DNA of 64,000 nucleotides from positions 62,001-126,000 of the forward strand of contig NZ_QAYC01000012.1 of NCBI RefSeq assembly GCF_003053725.1, given 5' to 3'. Below, one piece after another: positions 1-7,832 of the stretch (position 1 is its first letter; the number at the start of each line of letters is the position of its first letter). The translations under genes and the position numbers were made by a program. The notes beneath the pieces are model-generated. The model saw only the letters and a program-made list of their open reading frames with translations, searched no databases and was not told the DNA's origin. The DNA comes from Rhodovulum kholense. Lineage in GTDB: Bacteria > Pseudomonadota > Alphaproteobacteria > Rhodobacterales > Rhodobacteraceae.

Positions 1-89
1 CGATGCGCAAAACGCGATTTGCCCCCGTGGGCGAAACCTCGCTGACGGGGGGCGATCCCGGACAGGGGCCGGGACCGGAAGGGTTCGCA

Positions 90-103
90 CCATTCCGGAA
101 TGG
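90..103. repeat. 14-bp perfect palindrome upstream of the LysR gene
   Basis: CCATTCCGGAATGG is self-complementary and lies about 180 nt before the chosen LysR start. It could be an operator, but only its symmetry supports that. I see no gene in bases 1-279, which otherwise hold GC-rich sequence. Confidence 0.25.
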
Positions 104-279
104 CCGGGCTTAAGCCACGAAATGCCGTCCGAGTCAAGCTGGCCCGGGTTGGCGGCCCTGCCCGGCGGGGCCAACAGCGCCGCCGACTGAGGGAACGCGA
201 AACAACATCGCCCTTGCCTTGGCGAACGCAATTGACCAGCATCGCCGCGAATTGTGACTTTTTGCACAGGTGGCGCCGA

Positions 280-1155
280 ATGGATATCGACAACTGGGAT
301 GAGATCCGCACCGCCTATCATGTCGCGCGGCTTGGCACGGTCAGCGGCGCCGCCGATGCGCTGGGGGTGCACCATGCCACGGTGATCCGCCATGTCGACG
401 CGCTCGAGGACCGGCTGGGCGTCAAGCTCTTTCAGCGCCATGCCCGCGGCTATACCCCGACCGAGGCGGGCGAGGAGCTTTTGCGCGTGGCGCAGGTCAC
501 GGCCGACCAGTTCAGCCAGCTCGCCGGGCGCCTGCGCGGGCGCGGCGCGGCGATGACCGGCGACCTGACGGTGACGACGGTCGACAGCCTGACGCCGCTT
601 CTGGTGCCGGTGCTGTCCGGGTTCCAGGCCGAACATCCCGAACTGACCCTGCGGCTGATGGCCGATTCCCGGCTGTACCGGCTGGAATATGGCGAGGCCC
701 ATGTCGCGGTGCGCGCCGGATCGCAGCCGGACGAGCCCGACAACATCGTGCAACGGCTCTACACGCTGCGCTATGCGCTTTATGCCAGCAGCGGCTATGT
801 CGCCGCGCATGGCCGGCTGGGCGAGGACATGTCCGCGCATTTCTACGTGGGGCCCTCGGACGAGGAGCACCGGGCGCCGTTCAACCGCTGGCTCAAGGCC
901 AATACGCCGTCCGACCGGGTCGGCTTCCGCGCCTCGGACGCGCGGGCGCAGGTCGAGGCGGTGATCGCGGGTGCGGGCATCGGCTTCGTGCCGGTCTGGT
1001 GGGCCGAGCGGCTGCCCGGGCTTGAACAGATGCGTCCGCCGCAGGCCGAATGGGATGTGCCGCTCTGGCTGGTGACTCATGTCGACCTGCACCGCACCGC
1101 CAAGGTGCAGGCCCTGACCACGCGGCTGAAGGATGCGGCGAAGGAATGGCCCTGA
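280..1155 (+). CDS. LysR-family transcriptional regulator
   Basis: A DNA-binding regulator of about 291 residues. The N-terminal winged helix-turn-helix (residues ~5-65) includes GTVSGAADALGVHHATVIRHV, the usual LysR recognition region, and is followed by an effector-binding domain. The start is placed at the ATG opening MDIDNWDEIR; an in-frame ATG 60 codons upstream would add an Arg-rich stretch unlike any LysR N-terminus. The stop overlaps the start of the downstream EamA permease by 10 bases, so the two are probably co-transcribed, which is unusual because LysR genes more often diverge from their target. Its effector is not evident from sequence. Confidence 0.9.
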   Translation: MDIDNWDEIRTAYHVARLGTVSGAADALGVHHATVIRHVDALEDRLGVKLFQRHARGYTPTEAGEELLRVAQVTADQFSQLAGRLRGRGAAMTGDLTVTTVDSLTPLLVPVLSGFQAEHPELTLRLMADSRLYRLEYGEAHVAVRAGSQPDEPDNIVQRLYTLRYALYASSGYVAAHGRLGEDMSAHFYVGPSDEEHRAPFNRWLKANTPSDRVGFRASDARAQVEAVIAGAGIGFVPVWWAERLPGLEQMRPPQAEWDVPLWLVTHVDLHRTAKVQALTTRLKDAAKEWP

Positions 1156-2051
1156 GCCCGGCGGCCGTCCCGCGCCGCGAGGGGCTGCGCGGCCATCTCG
1201 CGATGCTGAGCTTCTCCGCGCTGGTGGCGGGGTCGTTCAGCTTTGGCAGCCTGATCGCCAACGACATCGACCCGGTCGCGCTGAACGCCCTGCGCTTCCT
1301 GCTGGCCGGGGTGCTGATCGGGGCCGCCGCGGCGCTGGGCCCGGGGCTGAGGCGCCGGCAGTTCCGCGCGCCCTGGCGCTTTCTGGTGCTGGGCACGGTC
1401 TTTGCGCTGTATTTCGTCTTGATGTTCGAGGGGTTGAAGACGGCCGCGCCGGTGCCGACGGCGGCGGTCTTCACCCTGACGCCGGTCATGTCGGCGGGCT
1501 TTGGCTGGCTGTTCCTGCGCCAGAGGGCGACGCCCCGGGTTGCGGCGGCGCTGGCGATCGGCGGGGCGGGGGCGCTTTGGGTGATCTTCCGGGCCGATCT
1601 CGGGGCGCTTCTGCGGTTCGACCTGGGGCGGGGCGAGGCGGTCTTCTTCATCGGCTGCGTCGCCCATGCGGCCTACACGCCGCTGGTGCGCAAGCTGAAC
1701 CGGGGCGAGCCCGCGCTGGTCTTTACCTTCGGGATGATGCTGGCGGCGCTTCTGGTGCTGACGCTTTACGGCGCGCCCGCGCTGGTCGCGACCGACTGGG
1801 CCGCGCTGCCGCCGCTGGTCTGGGCGGTGCTGGCCTATCTGGCGGTCTGCGCCAGCGCGATGACTTTCGTGCTGCTGCAATACGCGGCGCTGAGGCTGCC
1901 CGCGGCCAAGGTGATGGCCTATACCTACCTGACGCCGTCCTGGGTCATCCTGTGGGAAATCGCGCTGGGCCACGGGGCGCCGCGCGCGTTGGTTCTGGGC
2001 GGGGTCGCGCTGACCGTGCTGGCGCTGGGCCTGTTGCTGAAGGAAGAGTGA
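1146..2051 (+). CDS. EamA/DMT-family membrane transporter
   Basis: About 301 residues with ten predicted hydrophobic segments in two repeated halves, the architecture of drug/metabolite (EamA) permeases of the inner membrane. The start ATG lies inside the last codons of the LysR gene (10-base overlap), implying translational coupling. The C-terminal half contains PAAKVMAYTYLTPSWVI, matching the second EamA repeat. Substrate cannot be inferred; exporters of amino acids or metabolites are common in the family. Confidence 0.88.
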   Translation: MALSPAAVPRREGLRGHLAMLSFSALVAGSFSFGSLIANDIDPVALNALRFLLAGVLIGAAAALGPGLRRRQFRAPWRFLVLGTVFALYFVLMFEGLKTAAPVPTAAVFTLTPVMSAGFGWLFLRQRATPRVAAALAIGGAGALWVIFRADLGALLRFDLGRGEAVFFIGCVAHAAYTPLVRKLNRGEPALVFTFGMMLAALLVLTLYGAPALVATDWAALPPLVWAVLAYLAVCASAMTFVLLQYAALRLPAAKVMAYTYLTPSWVILWEIALGHGAPRALVLGGVALTVLALGLLLKEE

Positions 2052-2157
2052 GGTTTGGCCGAACGGGCGAGGCGCAAGGTCTTCGTAAATGGCTTGTGTC
2101 TTTTCAGCATGCACAGGCTTTCGGCGCCTACGTATGGAAGTATGAGGCAAGGGGGAT

Positions 2158-2712
2158 ATGCGAAGAAGAGTTGCCTGGCTGATTGTCGTTCTTGCTCCCT
2201 TGTATAAAATTGTTGATTTTATCACGACACTGCATGGGCTTCCGAGCGGCTTGGAGGATCTCTGGAGGGATGTTTGTGGTTATGTCTATCCGATTTCCGT
2301 TGTTGATGCTGCCCTGCTCTTTGCGGTTGTGACGGCCGCAATCTATCTTTTTTGGCACGAGCTTTCTAAGTTGTGGGGTTTGGACGATAGGAGGCCCTCT
2401 ATGGGCGATAGTTACCATAATAGTGGGAACAACTATGGCCACATGGGGCCGGTGAATATTGGGCGGCAAAGTTTCGAGCTGAACCAATCGACAAAAGAAG
2501 AAATCCTGCGGAAAATACCTCGGCATGGCATTTCGCGGGTTGAAATCGTCGGTTCTGGTCGGGCGCAGGACGTGGGCCGGGAGGTTCTGCGGTTCTTGGA
2601 GAAAAATGGCTATTCTTTACCGCAGCCTACACTCATCGGAATGTTGGTGCCGCCACCCAGTGGTCCTATTTGTTTTGACGGCGGGACGCTTACGATAGCT
2701 GCAGATGTTTAG
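2158..2712 (+). CDS. Orphan two-TM membrane protein, probably horizontally acquired
   Basis: 184 residues that I do not recognise. A GGGGG ribosome-binding stretch precedes the ATG. Two hydrophobic segments are visible (residues ~5-25 and ~46-66), then a soluble C-terminal part. The linker holds a Gly/Asn-rich stretch, SYHNSGNNYGHMGPVNIG, followed by an alpha/beta-looking segment (VEIVGSGRAQDVGREVLRFL). Base and codon use differ sharply from the neighbours: TTT, TTG, TCT, ATA and TTA codons are frequent and the GC content looks much lower, which suggests transfer. It stands alone between the EamA permease and an ArsR gene on the opposite strand. From memory, similar Asn/Gly linkers occur in other uncharacterised membrane-tethered proteins; that is not verified. 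Confidence 0.75.
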   Translation: MRRRVAWLIVVLAPLYKIVDFITTLHGLPSGLEDLWRDVCGYVYPISVVDAALLFAVVTAAIYLFWHELSKLWGLDDRRPSMGDSYHNSGNNYGHMGPVNIGRQSFELNQSTKEEILRKIPRHGISRVEIVGSGRAQDVGREVLRFLEKNGYSLPQPTLIGMLVPPPSGPICFDGGTLTIAADV

Positions 2713-2856
2713 CCGATCTGGAAGATCTATAAGTAACAGGTGGGCCGGGGCTTCAGAGGTAGTGGGGTGTGGCTCGGAAGGCCCGACGTCATAGGGCTGG
2801 TCATATTGTGCGGGCTGGACATCCATGCGTCCGGCATCGAATTGCTCGCCCCGGCC

Positions 2857-3180
2857 TCAGCCGTTCAGTTCCGCCGCGAGGAAGCGCTCGAAGGCGTCGA
2901 GGTTCACCGCCTCGAACTGGCCGAAGCTCTGCATCCAGATCGAGGCGTCCTTCAGCGCGTCGGGTTCGAGCTTGCACCATTTCACCCGCCCGCGCTTTTC
3001 CTGGCTGATCAGACCCGCCCGGGTCAGGATCGCCAGATGTTTGGAAACGGCAGCCAGAGACATCTGAAAAGGTTCGGCCACATCGGTCACCGCCATGTCG
3101 TCTTCCAGCAGCATGGCGAGGATCGCCCGGCGGGTGGGGTCGGCGAGCGCCGCAAAGACGATGTCGAGCCGGTCTTCCAT
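2857..3180 (-). CDS. ArsR-family transcriptional repressor
   Basis: A 107-residue winged-helix repressor. ALADPTRRAILAMLLE (residues ~11-26) is the hallmark first helix of the family, and SLAAVSKHLAILTRAGLI (residues ~41-58) is the recognition helix-turn-helix. No paired metal-binding Cys motif of classical ArsR/SmtB is visible, so it fits the SRPBCC-associated 'ArsR/YczG-like' group better than a metal sensor. It diverges from the F0 ATP synthase operon with about 200 bp between them. No obvious target gene adjoins it. Confidence 0.88.
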   Translation of the reverse strand: MEDRLDIVFAALADPTRRAILAMLLEDDMAVTDVAEPFQMSLAAVSKHLAILTRAGLISQEKRGRVKWCKLEPDALKDASIWMQSFGQFEAVNLDAFERFLAAELNG

Positions 3181-3318
3181 CGCCGCAGGATGCGCCTGTC
3201 CCTGAGCGATCGTCAACCGTCCGGTTGAATATGGCAAAGCTGTGCCGGGTGCGGGTTCCGGGCGGCGGCATCCGGCAAAAACACGTCTTTTCAATGACTT
3301 GAAGGGGGCGCAATCCGC

Positions 3319-3347
3319 TTGACTCATTTCCCCCCGCTGACTAGCTT
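3319..3347 (+). promoter_or_regulatory. Candidate sigma-70-type promoter of the F0 ATP synthase operon
   Basis: TTGACT and TAGCTT hexamers are separated by exactly 17 bases and end about 30 bases before the first atpI ATG. Both fit the housekeeping consensus (TTGACA / TANNNT). This is inferred from pattern alone. Confidence 0.45.
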
Positions 3348-3376
3348 CGCCGCGACTGTCCGAGGGGGACGTTCGC

Positions 3377-3712
3377 ATGATGGACCCGGCCGAAAAGGAA
3401 CGGCTCGCCCGGCTCGATGCCCGGCTGGCCGAGCTAAAGAAGGCCAAGGCCGAACCTGCGCCCTCTCACATGGACTCGCATTACACCCAGGCGCAGTTGG
3501 CCTGGCGAATGGTGATAGAGCTGGTCTCCGGTCTGGGGATCGGCTTCGGCATCGGGTTCGGCATCGACTCCTGGCTGGGGACAAAGCCGATCTTTCTGGT
3601 GCTGTTCATATTGTTGGGCCTTGCGGCGGGCATCCGGGTGATGCTGCGCACCGCGCAGGAGGTCCAGGGCCAACAGGCGGCGGCCGCCGCTGAGGACGAG
3701 AAGAGGGATTGA
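3377..3712 (+). CDS. atpI: ATP synthase protein I (AtpI)
   Basis: 111 residues. A charged, helical N-terminus (lysine- and glutamate-rich, residues 1-30) is followed by two hydrophobic segments (residues ~45-65 and ~72-88) with the glycine-rich [13 protein letters not shown] loop typical of alphaproteobacterial AtpI. In this family AtpI assists assembly of the c-ring or cation supply to it. It is the first gene of the F0 cluster and its stop overlaps the atpB TTG start. Two tandem ATG codons leave the exact start open by one residue. Confidence 0.9.
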   Translation: MMDPAEKERLARLDARLAELKKAKAEPAPSHMDSHYTQAQLAWRMVIELVSGLGIGFGIGFGIDSWLGTKPIFLVLFILLGLAAGIRVMLRTAQEVQGQQAAAAAEDEKRD

Positions 3713-4467
3713 ACGTGGCGAGCGAAGACGCGACCGGCGGAGTGAACATCGATACCATGCACCAGTTCATGGTGCGCCCGCTCTTCGGCGAGGGGGCGGT
3801 TCACTGGTACACCCCCACCAACGTGACCCTCTGGATGGGCATCGCGGTGGTTTGCACGGTGCTGCTTCTGGTGATGGGCACCCGGGGCCGCGCGATCGTG
3901 CCCTCGCGGATCCAGTCGGTGGCCGAACTGGCCTACGGCTTCGTCTACAAGATGGTCGAGGACGTGTCGGGCCGCGACGGCCTGAAATACTTCCCCTACA
4001 TCATGTCGCTCTTCATCTTCATCGTCTTCGCGAACTTCCTCGGCCTGATCCCCGGCGCCTTCACCACCACCTCGCATCTCGCGGTCACTGCGACCATGGC
4101 GCTGGCGGTGTTCATCGGCGTCACGGTTCTGGGCTTCGTCAAGCATGGCGCGAGCTTCCTCAGCCTGTTCTGGATCACCGCCGCTCCGCTGGCGCTGCGC
4201 CCGATCCTGGCGGTCATCGAGGTGATTTCCTACTTCGTCCGCCCCGTCAGCCACTCGATCCGGCTTATGGGCAACATGATGGCCGGCCACGCGGTGATGA
4301 AGGTGTTCGCGGGCTTCGCGGGCGTTCTGGGCGTGGGCGCGGTGTTCCCGGTCGTGGCGATCGGGGCGATCTACGCGCTCGAATTCCTGGTGGCTTTCAT
4401 CCAGGCCTATGTCTTCGCGATCCTCACCTGCGTCTACCTGCGCGATGCGCTGCATCCGCACCACTGA
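3709..4467 (+). CDS. atpB: F0F1 ATP synthase subunit a
   Basis: 252 residues, the membrane stator half-channel subunit. The essential arginine that faces the c-ring lies in [16 protein letters not shown], within the expected helix. Several long hydrophobic helices span residues ~40-250. The reading frame opens with a TTG overlapping the atpI stop (TTGA); a GTG two codons later is an alternative start. The gene precedes atpE by 57 bases. F1 genes are absent from this window, consistent with the split F0/F1 arrangement of Rhodobacter-type bacteria. Confidence 0.95.
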   Translation: MNVASEDATGGVNIDTMHQFMVRPLFGEGAVHWYTPTNVTLWMGIAVVCTVLLLVMGTRGRAIVPSRIQSVAELAYGFVYKMVEDVSGRDGLKYFPYIMSLFIFIVFANFLGLIPGAFTTTSHLAVTATMALAVFIGVTVLGFVKHGASFLSLFWITAAPLALRPILAVIEVISYFVRPVSHSIRLMGNMMAGHAVMKVFAGFAGVLGVGAVFPVVAIGAIYALEFLVAFIQAYVFAILTCVYLRDALHPHH

Positions 4468-4524
4468 CGCCGGTCTGAGTATCACACACTGAATCTGCCA
4501 ATTCCAACGTAAGGAGAAATCGAC

Positions 4525-4761
4525 ATGGAAGGCGATATCGTTCAAATGGGTGCCTACATCGGTGCTGGTCTGGCCTGTACCGGTATGGGCGGCGCCTCCG
4601 TCGGCATCGGCCACGTCGTCGGCAACTACATCTCCGGCGCGCTGCGCAACCCCTCGGCGGCTGCGTCGCAAACCGCCACCATGTTCATCGGTATCGCGTT
4701 CGCCGAAGCGCTGGGGATCTTCTCGTTCCTCGTCGCGCTTCTGCTGATGTTCGCCGTCTGA
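4525..4761 (+). CDS. atpE: F0F1 ATP synthase subunit c (proteolipid)
   Basis: 78 residues forming the two-helix hairpin of the proton-driven c-ring. The polar loop ALRNPSA (residues ~39-45) and the proton-binding carboxylate Glu61 in [12 protein letters not shown] are intact. A near-ideal Shine-Dalgarno (AAGGAG, 9 bases upstream) precedes the start and suits the high copy number of c per complex. The following intergenic space holds a strong hairpin that may stabilise the upstream message. Confidence 0.97.
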   Translation: MEGDIVQMGAYIGAGLACTGMGGASVGIGHVVGNYISGALRNPSAAASQTATMFIGIAFAEALGIFSFLVALLLMFAV

Positions 4762-4786
4762 TCTCCGACTGAACCGATCCTTACGG

Positions 4787-4819
4787 CCGGGTGGGGCGTG
4801 ACAAGACGCACCCACCCGG
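4787..4819 (+). promoter_or_regulatory. Stable hairpin between atpE and atpF'
   Basis: CCGGGTGGGGCGT pairs with ACGC-A-CCCACCCGG, giving 13 base pairs with one bulged A and a 6-base loop. No T-run follows, so it is not a classical intrinsic terminator. Its position directly 3' of atpE suggests a processing or stability element that raises subunit c output relative to the b subunits; that role is inference. Confidence 0.55.
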
Positions 4820-4846
4820 TGTGATCCGGGGTTCCAGGGGGACGAC

Positions 4847-5386
4847 ATGGCAACAGAACTAGAGACCGCCGAAGCTGCCGGTCACGCCGCCGAAGCCGTC
4901 GGCATGCCGCAGCTCGACTTCTCGACCTATCCCAACCAGATCTTCTGGCTGGTCGTCACGCTGTTCGCGATCTACTTCGTGCTGTCGCGCATCGCGCTGC
5001 CGCGGATCGGAGCGGTTCTGGCCGAGCGCCAGGGCACGATCTCGAACGACATCGCCGCCGCCGAAGAATTGAAGCTGCGGGCCCAGGAGGCCGAGCGCGC
5101 CTACGAGAAGGCGCTGGCGGATGCGCGCGCCGAGGCGCAGCGGATCGTCGCCGAGACCAAGGCCGAGATCAAGGCCGACCTCGACGCCGCCACCGCCAAG
5201 GCCGATGCGGAAATCGCGGCGCGGTCCGCCGAGGCCGAAAAGCAGATCGCCGAGATCCGCGCGGGCGCGCTGGAAAGCGTCAGCGAGGTTGCCCGGGCGA
5301 CCGCGGCCGACGTGATCGCTGCGATGGGCTTCCGGGCCGAGTCGGGGGCTGTCGAGGCCGCCGTCGACGGCAAGCTGAAAGGGTGA
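4847..5386 (+). CDS. atpF': F0F1 ATP synthase subunit b' (AtpF')
   Basis: 179 residues. One N-terminal membrane helix ([20 protein letters not shown], residues ~28-47) is followed by a long charged, Ala/Glu/Lys-rich coiled coil to the C-terminus. This is the peripheral-stalk b' subunit found in phototrophs and many alphaproteobacteria, which pairs with b as a heterodimer. The start follows GGGGGACGAC. It lies 4 bases before atpF. Confidence 0.94.
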   Translation: MATELETAEAAGHAAEAVGMPQLDFSTYPNQIFWLVVTLFAIYFVLSRIALPRIGAVLAERQGTISNDIAAAEELKLRAQEAERAYEKALADARAEAQRIVAETKAEIKADLDAATAKADAEIAARSAEAEKQIAEIRAGALESVSEVARATAADVIAAMGFRAESGAVEAAVDGKLKG

Positions 5387-5390
5387 TCCG

Positions 5391-5951
5391 ATGAAGAAAC
5401 TCGCAGTCGCTCTGATGCTGTCGGCGACGCCGGCGCTGGCGGCGGAAGGCCCGTTCTTCTCGCTGAACAACGCCGAATTCGTCGTCACCATCAGCTTCGT
5501 CGCCTTCCTCGCCCTGCTGGTCTATCTTCGTGTGCCGGGCAAGCTGATGGCGATGCTCGACAAGCGCGCGGCCGAGATCAAGTCCGATCTCGACGAGGCG
5601 CGGGCCCTGCGCGAAGAGGCGCAGACCGTGCTGGCGTCCTACGAGCGCAAGCAGAAGGAAGTGCAGGCCCAGGCCGAGCGGATCGTCGAGACCGCGCGGA
5701 CTGAAGCCGAAGCCGCCGCCGCCAAGGCCAAGGACGACCTGAAGGTCGCCATTGCCCGCCGTCTGGCCGCCGCCGACGAGCAGATCGAGTCGGCCAAGGC
5801 CGGCGCGGTCAAGGAAGTGCGCGACCGGGCCATCGCCGTGGCCGTTTCCGCCGCGCGCGAGGTGATCGTGCGCCAGATGACCGAACAGACCAGCGACAAG
5901 CTGGTTCAGGAGGCCATCGGCGAGGTTCGCGGCAAGCTGCACCTGCACTGA
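5391..5951 (+). CDS. atpF: F0F1 ATP synthase subunit b
   Basis: 186 residues. The N-terminus looks like a cleavable signal (MKKLAVALMLSATPALAAEG), followed by a membrane segment (FVVTISFVAFLALLVYLRVP) and a long coiled coil (residues ~60-185) that dimerises with b' to form the peripheral stalk. Last gene of the F0 operon, 4 bases after atpF' and followed by a strong terminator hairpin. The signal-like N-terminus is seen in b subunits of this bacterial group. Confidence 0.94.
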   Translation: MKKLAVALMLSATPALAAEGPFFSLNNAEFVVTISFVAFLALLVYLRVPGKLMAMLDKRAAEIKSDLDEARALREEAQTVLASYERKQKEVQAQAERIVETARTEAEAAAAKAKDDLKVAIARRLAAADEQIESAKAGAVKEVRDRAIAVAVSAAREVIVRQMTEQTSDKLVQEAIGEVRGKLHLH

Positions 5952-5992
5952 CCCGAACCGGCCGGGTCCGCGTGCCCGGCCACAGGTCCTGA

Positions 5993-6022
5993 CAGAACCC
6001 CGGCCCTTGGGCCGGGGTTCTG
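5993..6022 (+). terminator. Terminator hairpin of the F0 ATP synthase operon
   Basis: CAGAACCCCGGCCC and its exact complement are separated by two bases, so 14 pairs can form (in practice 13 with a 4-base loop). It lies 41 bases after the atpF stop. Only a weak T-run (GTTTCA) follows. Confidence 0.7.
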
Positions 6023-6193
6023 CCGTTTCAGGAGGTGTGCCGAAGCCCGCGCACACGCCGGGCGGGCAATCGGTGCAAATGTTCGCTTTCTTCGCGATTT
6101 GTCCGGCCCGGGGCATGACCCTGCCACATTCGCGGTTTCTACTGGATTCTGCGCGGGGACTCGCCCCGGCGCAGTTTCGCAGGGAGTCCCGTG

Positions 6194-6343
6194 ATGACCG
6201 CCGTCCTCATCCTCGCCCCAACACCCCTCGCGCTGTTCGTCGGGTTGCTCGCCCTGACGCCCTTCCTGTCCCTCGGAGGGGGCTCGCGCCGGTCGCTGCG
6301 GGTTCCGGTGCGGGCGGCGGTCCGCGGGCGCCGATCGGGGTAG
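6194..6343 (+). CDS. Possible 49-codon membrane peptide or leader ORF
   Basis: An ATG (preceded by an in-frame GTG) follows AGGGAG at good spacing. The encoded peptide starts MTAVLILAPTPLALFVGLL, one hydrophobic helix, and ends in an Arg-rich tail (residues ~32-49). The stop codon falls in the loop/stem of an intrinsic-terminator-like hairpin, 38 bases before the next gene. It could be a small membrane protein or a leader peptide that controls readthrough. There is no homology evidence, so it may also be chance. Confidence 0.4.
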   Translation: MTAVLILAPTPLALFVGLLALTPFLSLGGGSRRSLRVPVRAAVRGRRSG

Positions 6344-6355
6344 CGCCCGCTTTTT
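6324..6355 (+). terminator. Intrinsic terminator or attenuator between small ORF and next gene
   Basis: GCGGGCGC and GCGCCCGC form an 8-pair perfect stem with an 11-base loop, followed directly by TTTTT. This is the best hairpin-plus-T-run in the window and lies only 27 bases before the start of the next gene, within the last codons of the small ORF. It could terminate the small ORF's transcript or attenuate the downstream gene. Confidence 0.6.
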
Positions 6356-6381
6356 CCATTTTACCGGTTCCGGAGCCTCCC

Positions 6382-6942
6382 ATGTCCAGCCTGACCCAAA
6401 CCCCGCCCCGCCCCGCCGCCCTCTCGGCGCGGCGTCCGCGTGTGGGCTTTGGCGCGACAGCCGTCCCGCCGTCCAAGGCGGCTTCTGGGCGCAACCTGTT
6501 CCGGCCCGGCACCTTCTCGGCGATCCTGCTGGGGCTGGGCCTTTGCGCCCTGCTGGCGCTTTACGGCGTCGGCCCCGCGCAGCGCTTTCTGGAAGATCGC
6601 AGCAGCGGCGCCCGTGCCGCCCAGCATGCGGTGGCGATCGAGGCGGTGATGGCCACCGACCCGATCCATCAGCGCCGCCAGGACATGACCGAACGCGCGC
6701 GCCGCTTTGCCGGGGCCAAGGTCGATGCGGGGTTCTTCATCCGTACGCCCACGCCCGAAAAGCTGGCCTGCATCACCTTCCGGGGCGGCGACATGCATGC
6801 GCCCGAACCCTATCTGGTGCGAATGAACCTCGACTCGTTGCGGCGGATGCTGGCGGTTCAGGACGAGATGGACTTCGCGACCTACTGGGCGCTGTACAAA
6901 CGCTGCCGGATTCACGCGAACATGGCGACCAGCGTCAACTGA
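6382..6942 (+). CDS. Hypothetical single-pass membrane protein
   Basis: 186 residues, not recognised. A Pro/Arg-rich cytoplasmic-looking N-terminus (residues 1-50) is followed by one hydrophobic helix (AILLGLGLCALLALYGVG, residues ~54-72) and a soluble C-terminal part, probably periplasmic, that ends with MDFATYWALYKRCRIHANM. Codon use matches the chromosome. The start is the ATG after CGGAGCCTCCC; longer readings run into the terminator region. It converges with the GntR-family gene 19 bases away. Confidence 0.7.
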   Translation: MSSLTQTPPRPAALSARRPRVGFGATAVPPSKAASGRNLFRPGTFSAILLGLGLCALLALYGVGPAQRFLEDRSSGARAAQHAVAIEAVMATDPIHQRRQDMTERARRFAGAKVDAGFFIRTPTPEKLACITFRGGDMHAPEPYLVRMNLDSLRRMLAVQDEMDFATYWALYKRCRIHANMATSVN

Positions 6943-6961
6943 CGGCGCCCGCAGCTCGCGG

Positions 6962-7732
6962 TCAGCCCTTGCCCAGCGCCTGTTCCAGCCGCTGGCGGGC
7001 GACTTCCTCGTTGCGGGCGACGGCCTGATCGGCGCGCAGCGCCTCGGCCACAAAGTCCAGATGCCGTTCGACCGCGGCGCGTGCGGCGGCGCCGTCACGG
7101 GCCTGTAGTGCTGTGTTGATTGCCCGGTGCTGGTCCAGCAGGCTCGTCCGAGTGGTCCGCTGGCGAAACATGATCTGACGGTTGTAAAAGACCCCTTCGC
7201 GCAGAAGGTCGAACATCGCCCGCATCATGTGGGTCATCACCACATTATGGCTGGCCTCGATGATCGACAGGTGGAATTCGGCATCGAGCCGCGCCTCGTC
7301 GGCCGGGTTGCGCTTGGCATGGGCGGCTTCCATCCGCGCGAACAGCGTGTCGACGACCTTGAGGTCGGTGTCTGATGCGGTGCGGGCGGCGCGGTCGGCG
7401 GCAAGCCCCTCGAGGTCGCGGCGGAAGGCGATATAGTCGAACAGCGCCTCGTCATGGCTGGCGAACAGGCGCACCAGCGCATCGGAAAAGGCCGCGCCCA
7501 GCACCTCGGCCACGAAGACCCCGGCGCCGGCCTTGCGCACCAGAAGCCCGCGCGCCTCGAGCGCCTCGATGGCCTCGCGCAGCGAGGGGCGCGACACGCC
7601 AAGCCGGTCCGAAAGGTCGCGTTCGGCCGGAAGCCGTTCGCCGGGCCGCAATACGCCGCGCAGGATCAAAAGCTCGATCTGGCGCACCACCGCCTCCGAC
7701 AGCTTTTCGGGCAGGACTTTCTGAAAGGGCAT
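6962..7732 (-). CDS. FCD-domain GntR-family regulator (likely GlcC/LldR-type)
   Basis: 256 residues. The N-terminal winged helix holds LRPGERLPAERDLSDRLGVS and SRPSLREAIEALEARGLL (residues ~29-65), textbook FadR-subfamily GntR. An all-helical FCD ligand-binding domain follows (residues ~80-230), with the metal-liganding pattern DAEFHLSI ... DQHRAI ... VERHLD. FCD proteins of this type sense small carboxylates such as lactate, glycolate or pyruvate. An inverted repeat lies 22 bases upstream of its start and recurs upstream of glcDEF in this window, so I infer that it is autoregulated and controls glycolate oxidase. The ligand is not proven. Confidence 0.88.
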   Translation of the reverse strand: MPFQKVLPEKLSEAVVRQIELLILRGVLRPGERLPAERDLSDRLGVSRPSLREAIEALEARGLLVRKAGAGVFVAEVLGAAFSDALVRLFASHDEALFDYIAFRRDLEGLAADRAARTASDTDLKVVDTLFARMEAAHAKRNPADEARLDAEFHLSIIEASHNVVMTHMMRAMFDLLREGVFYNRQIMFRQRTTRTSLLDQHRAINTALQARDGAAARAAVERHLDFVAEALRADQAVARNEEVARQRLEQALGKG

Positions 7733-7753
7733 GGGGCCGCGCGGTCTCCGTTG

Positions 7754-7775
7754 AACCGGTCAGAAGATATGACCG
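7754..7775. promoter_or_regulatory. Putative operator of the FCD regulator (autoregulatory copy)
   Basis: AACCGGTCA, 7 spacer bases (GAAGATA), then TGACCG. The left half-site is identical to that upstream of glcD and the spacer length is the same. It lies 22 bases upstream of the regulator's start codon, a position suited to repression of its own gene. Confidence 0.6.
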
Positions 7776-7832
7776 CGGAGGCCCGCCGGCAATGGCCGCG
7801 CCCCCGGGCCGGACCCGGGGTCGCGTATCGCA

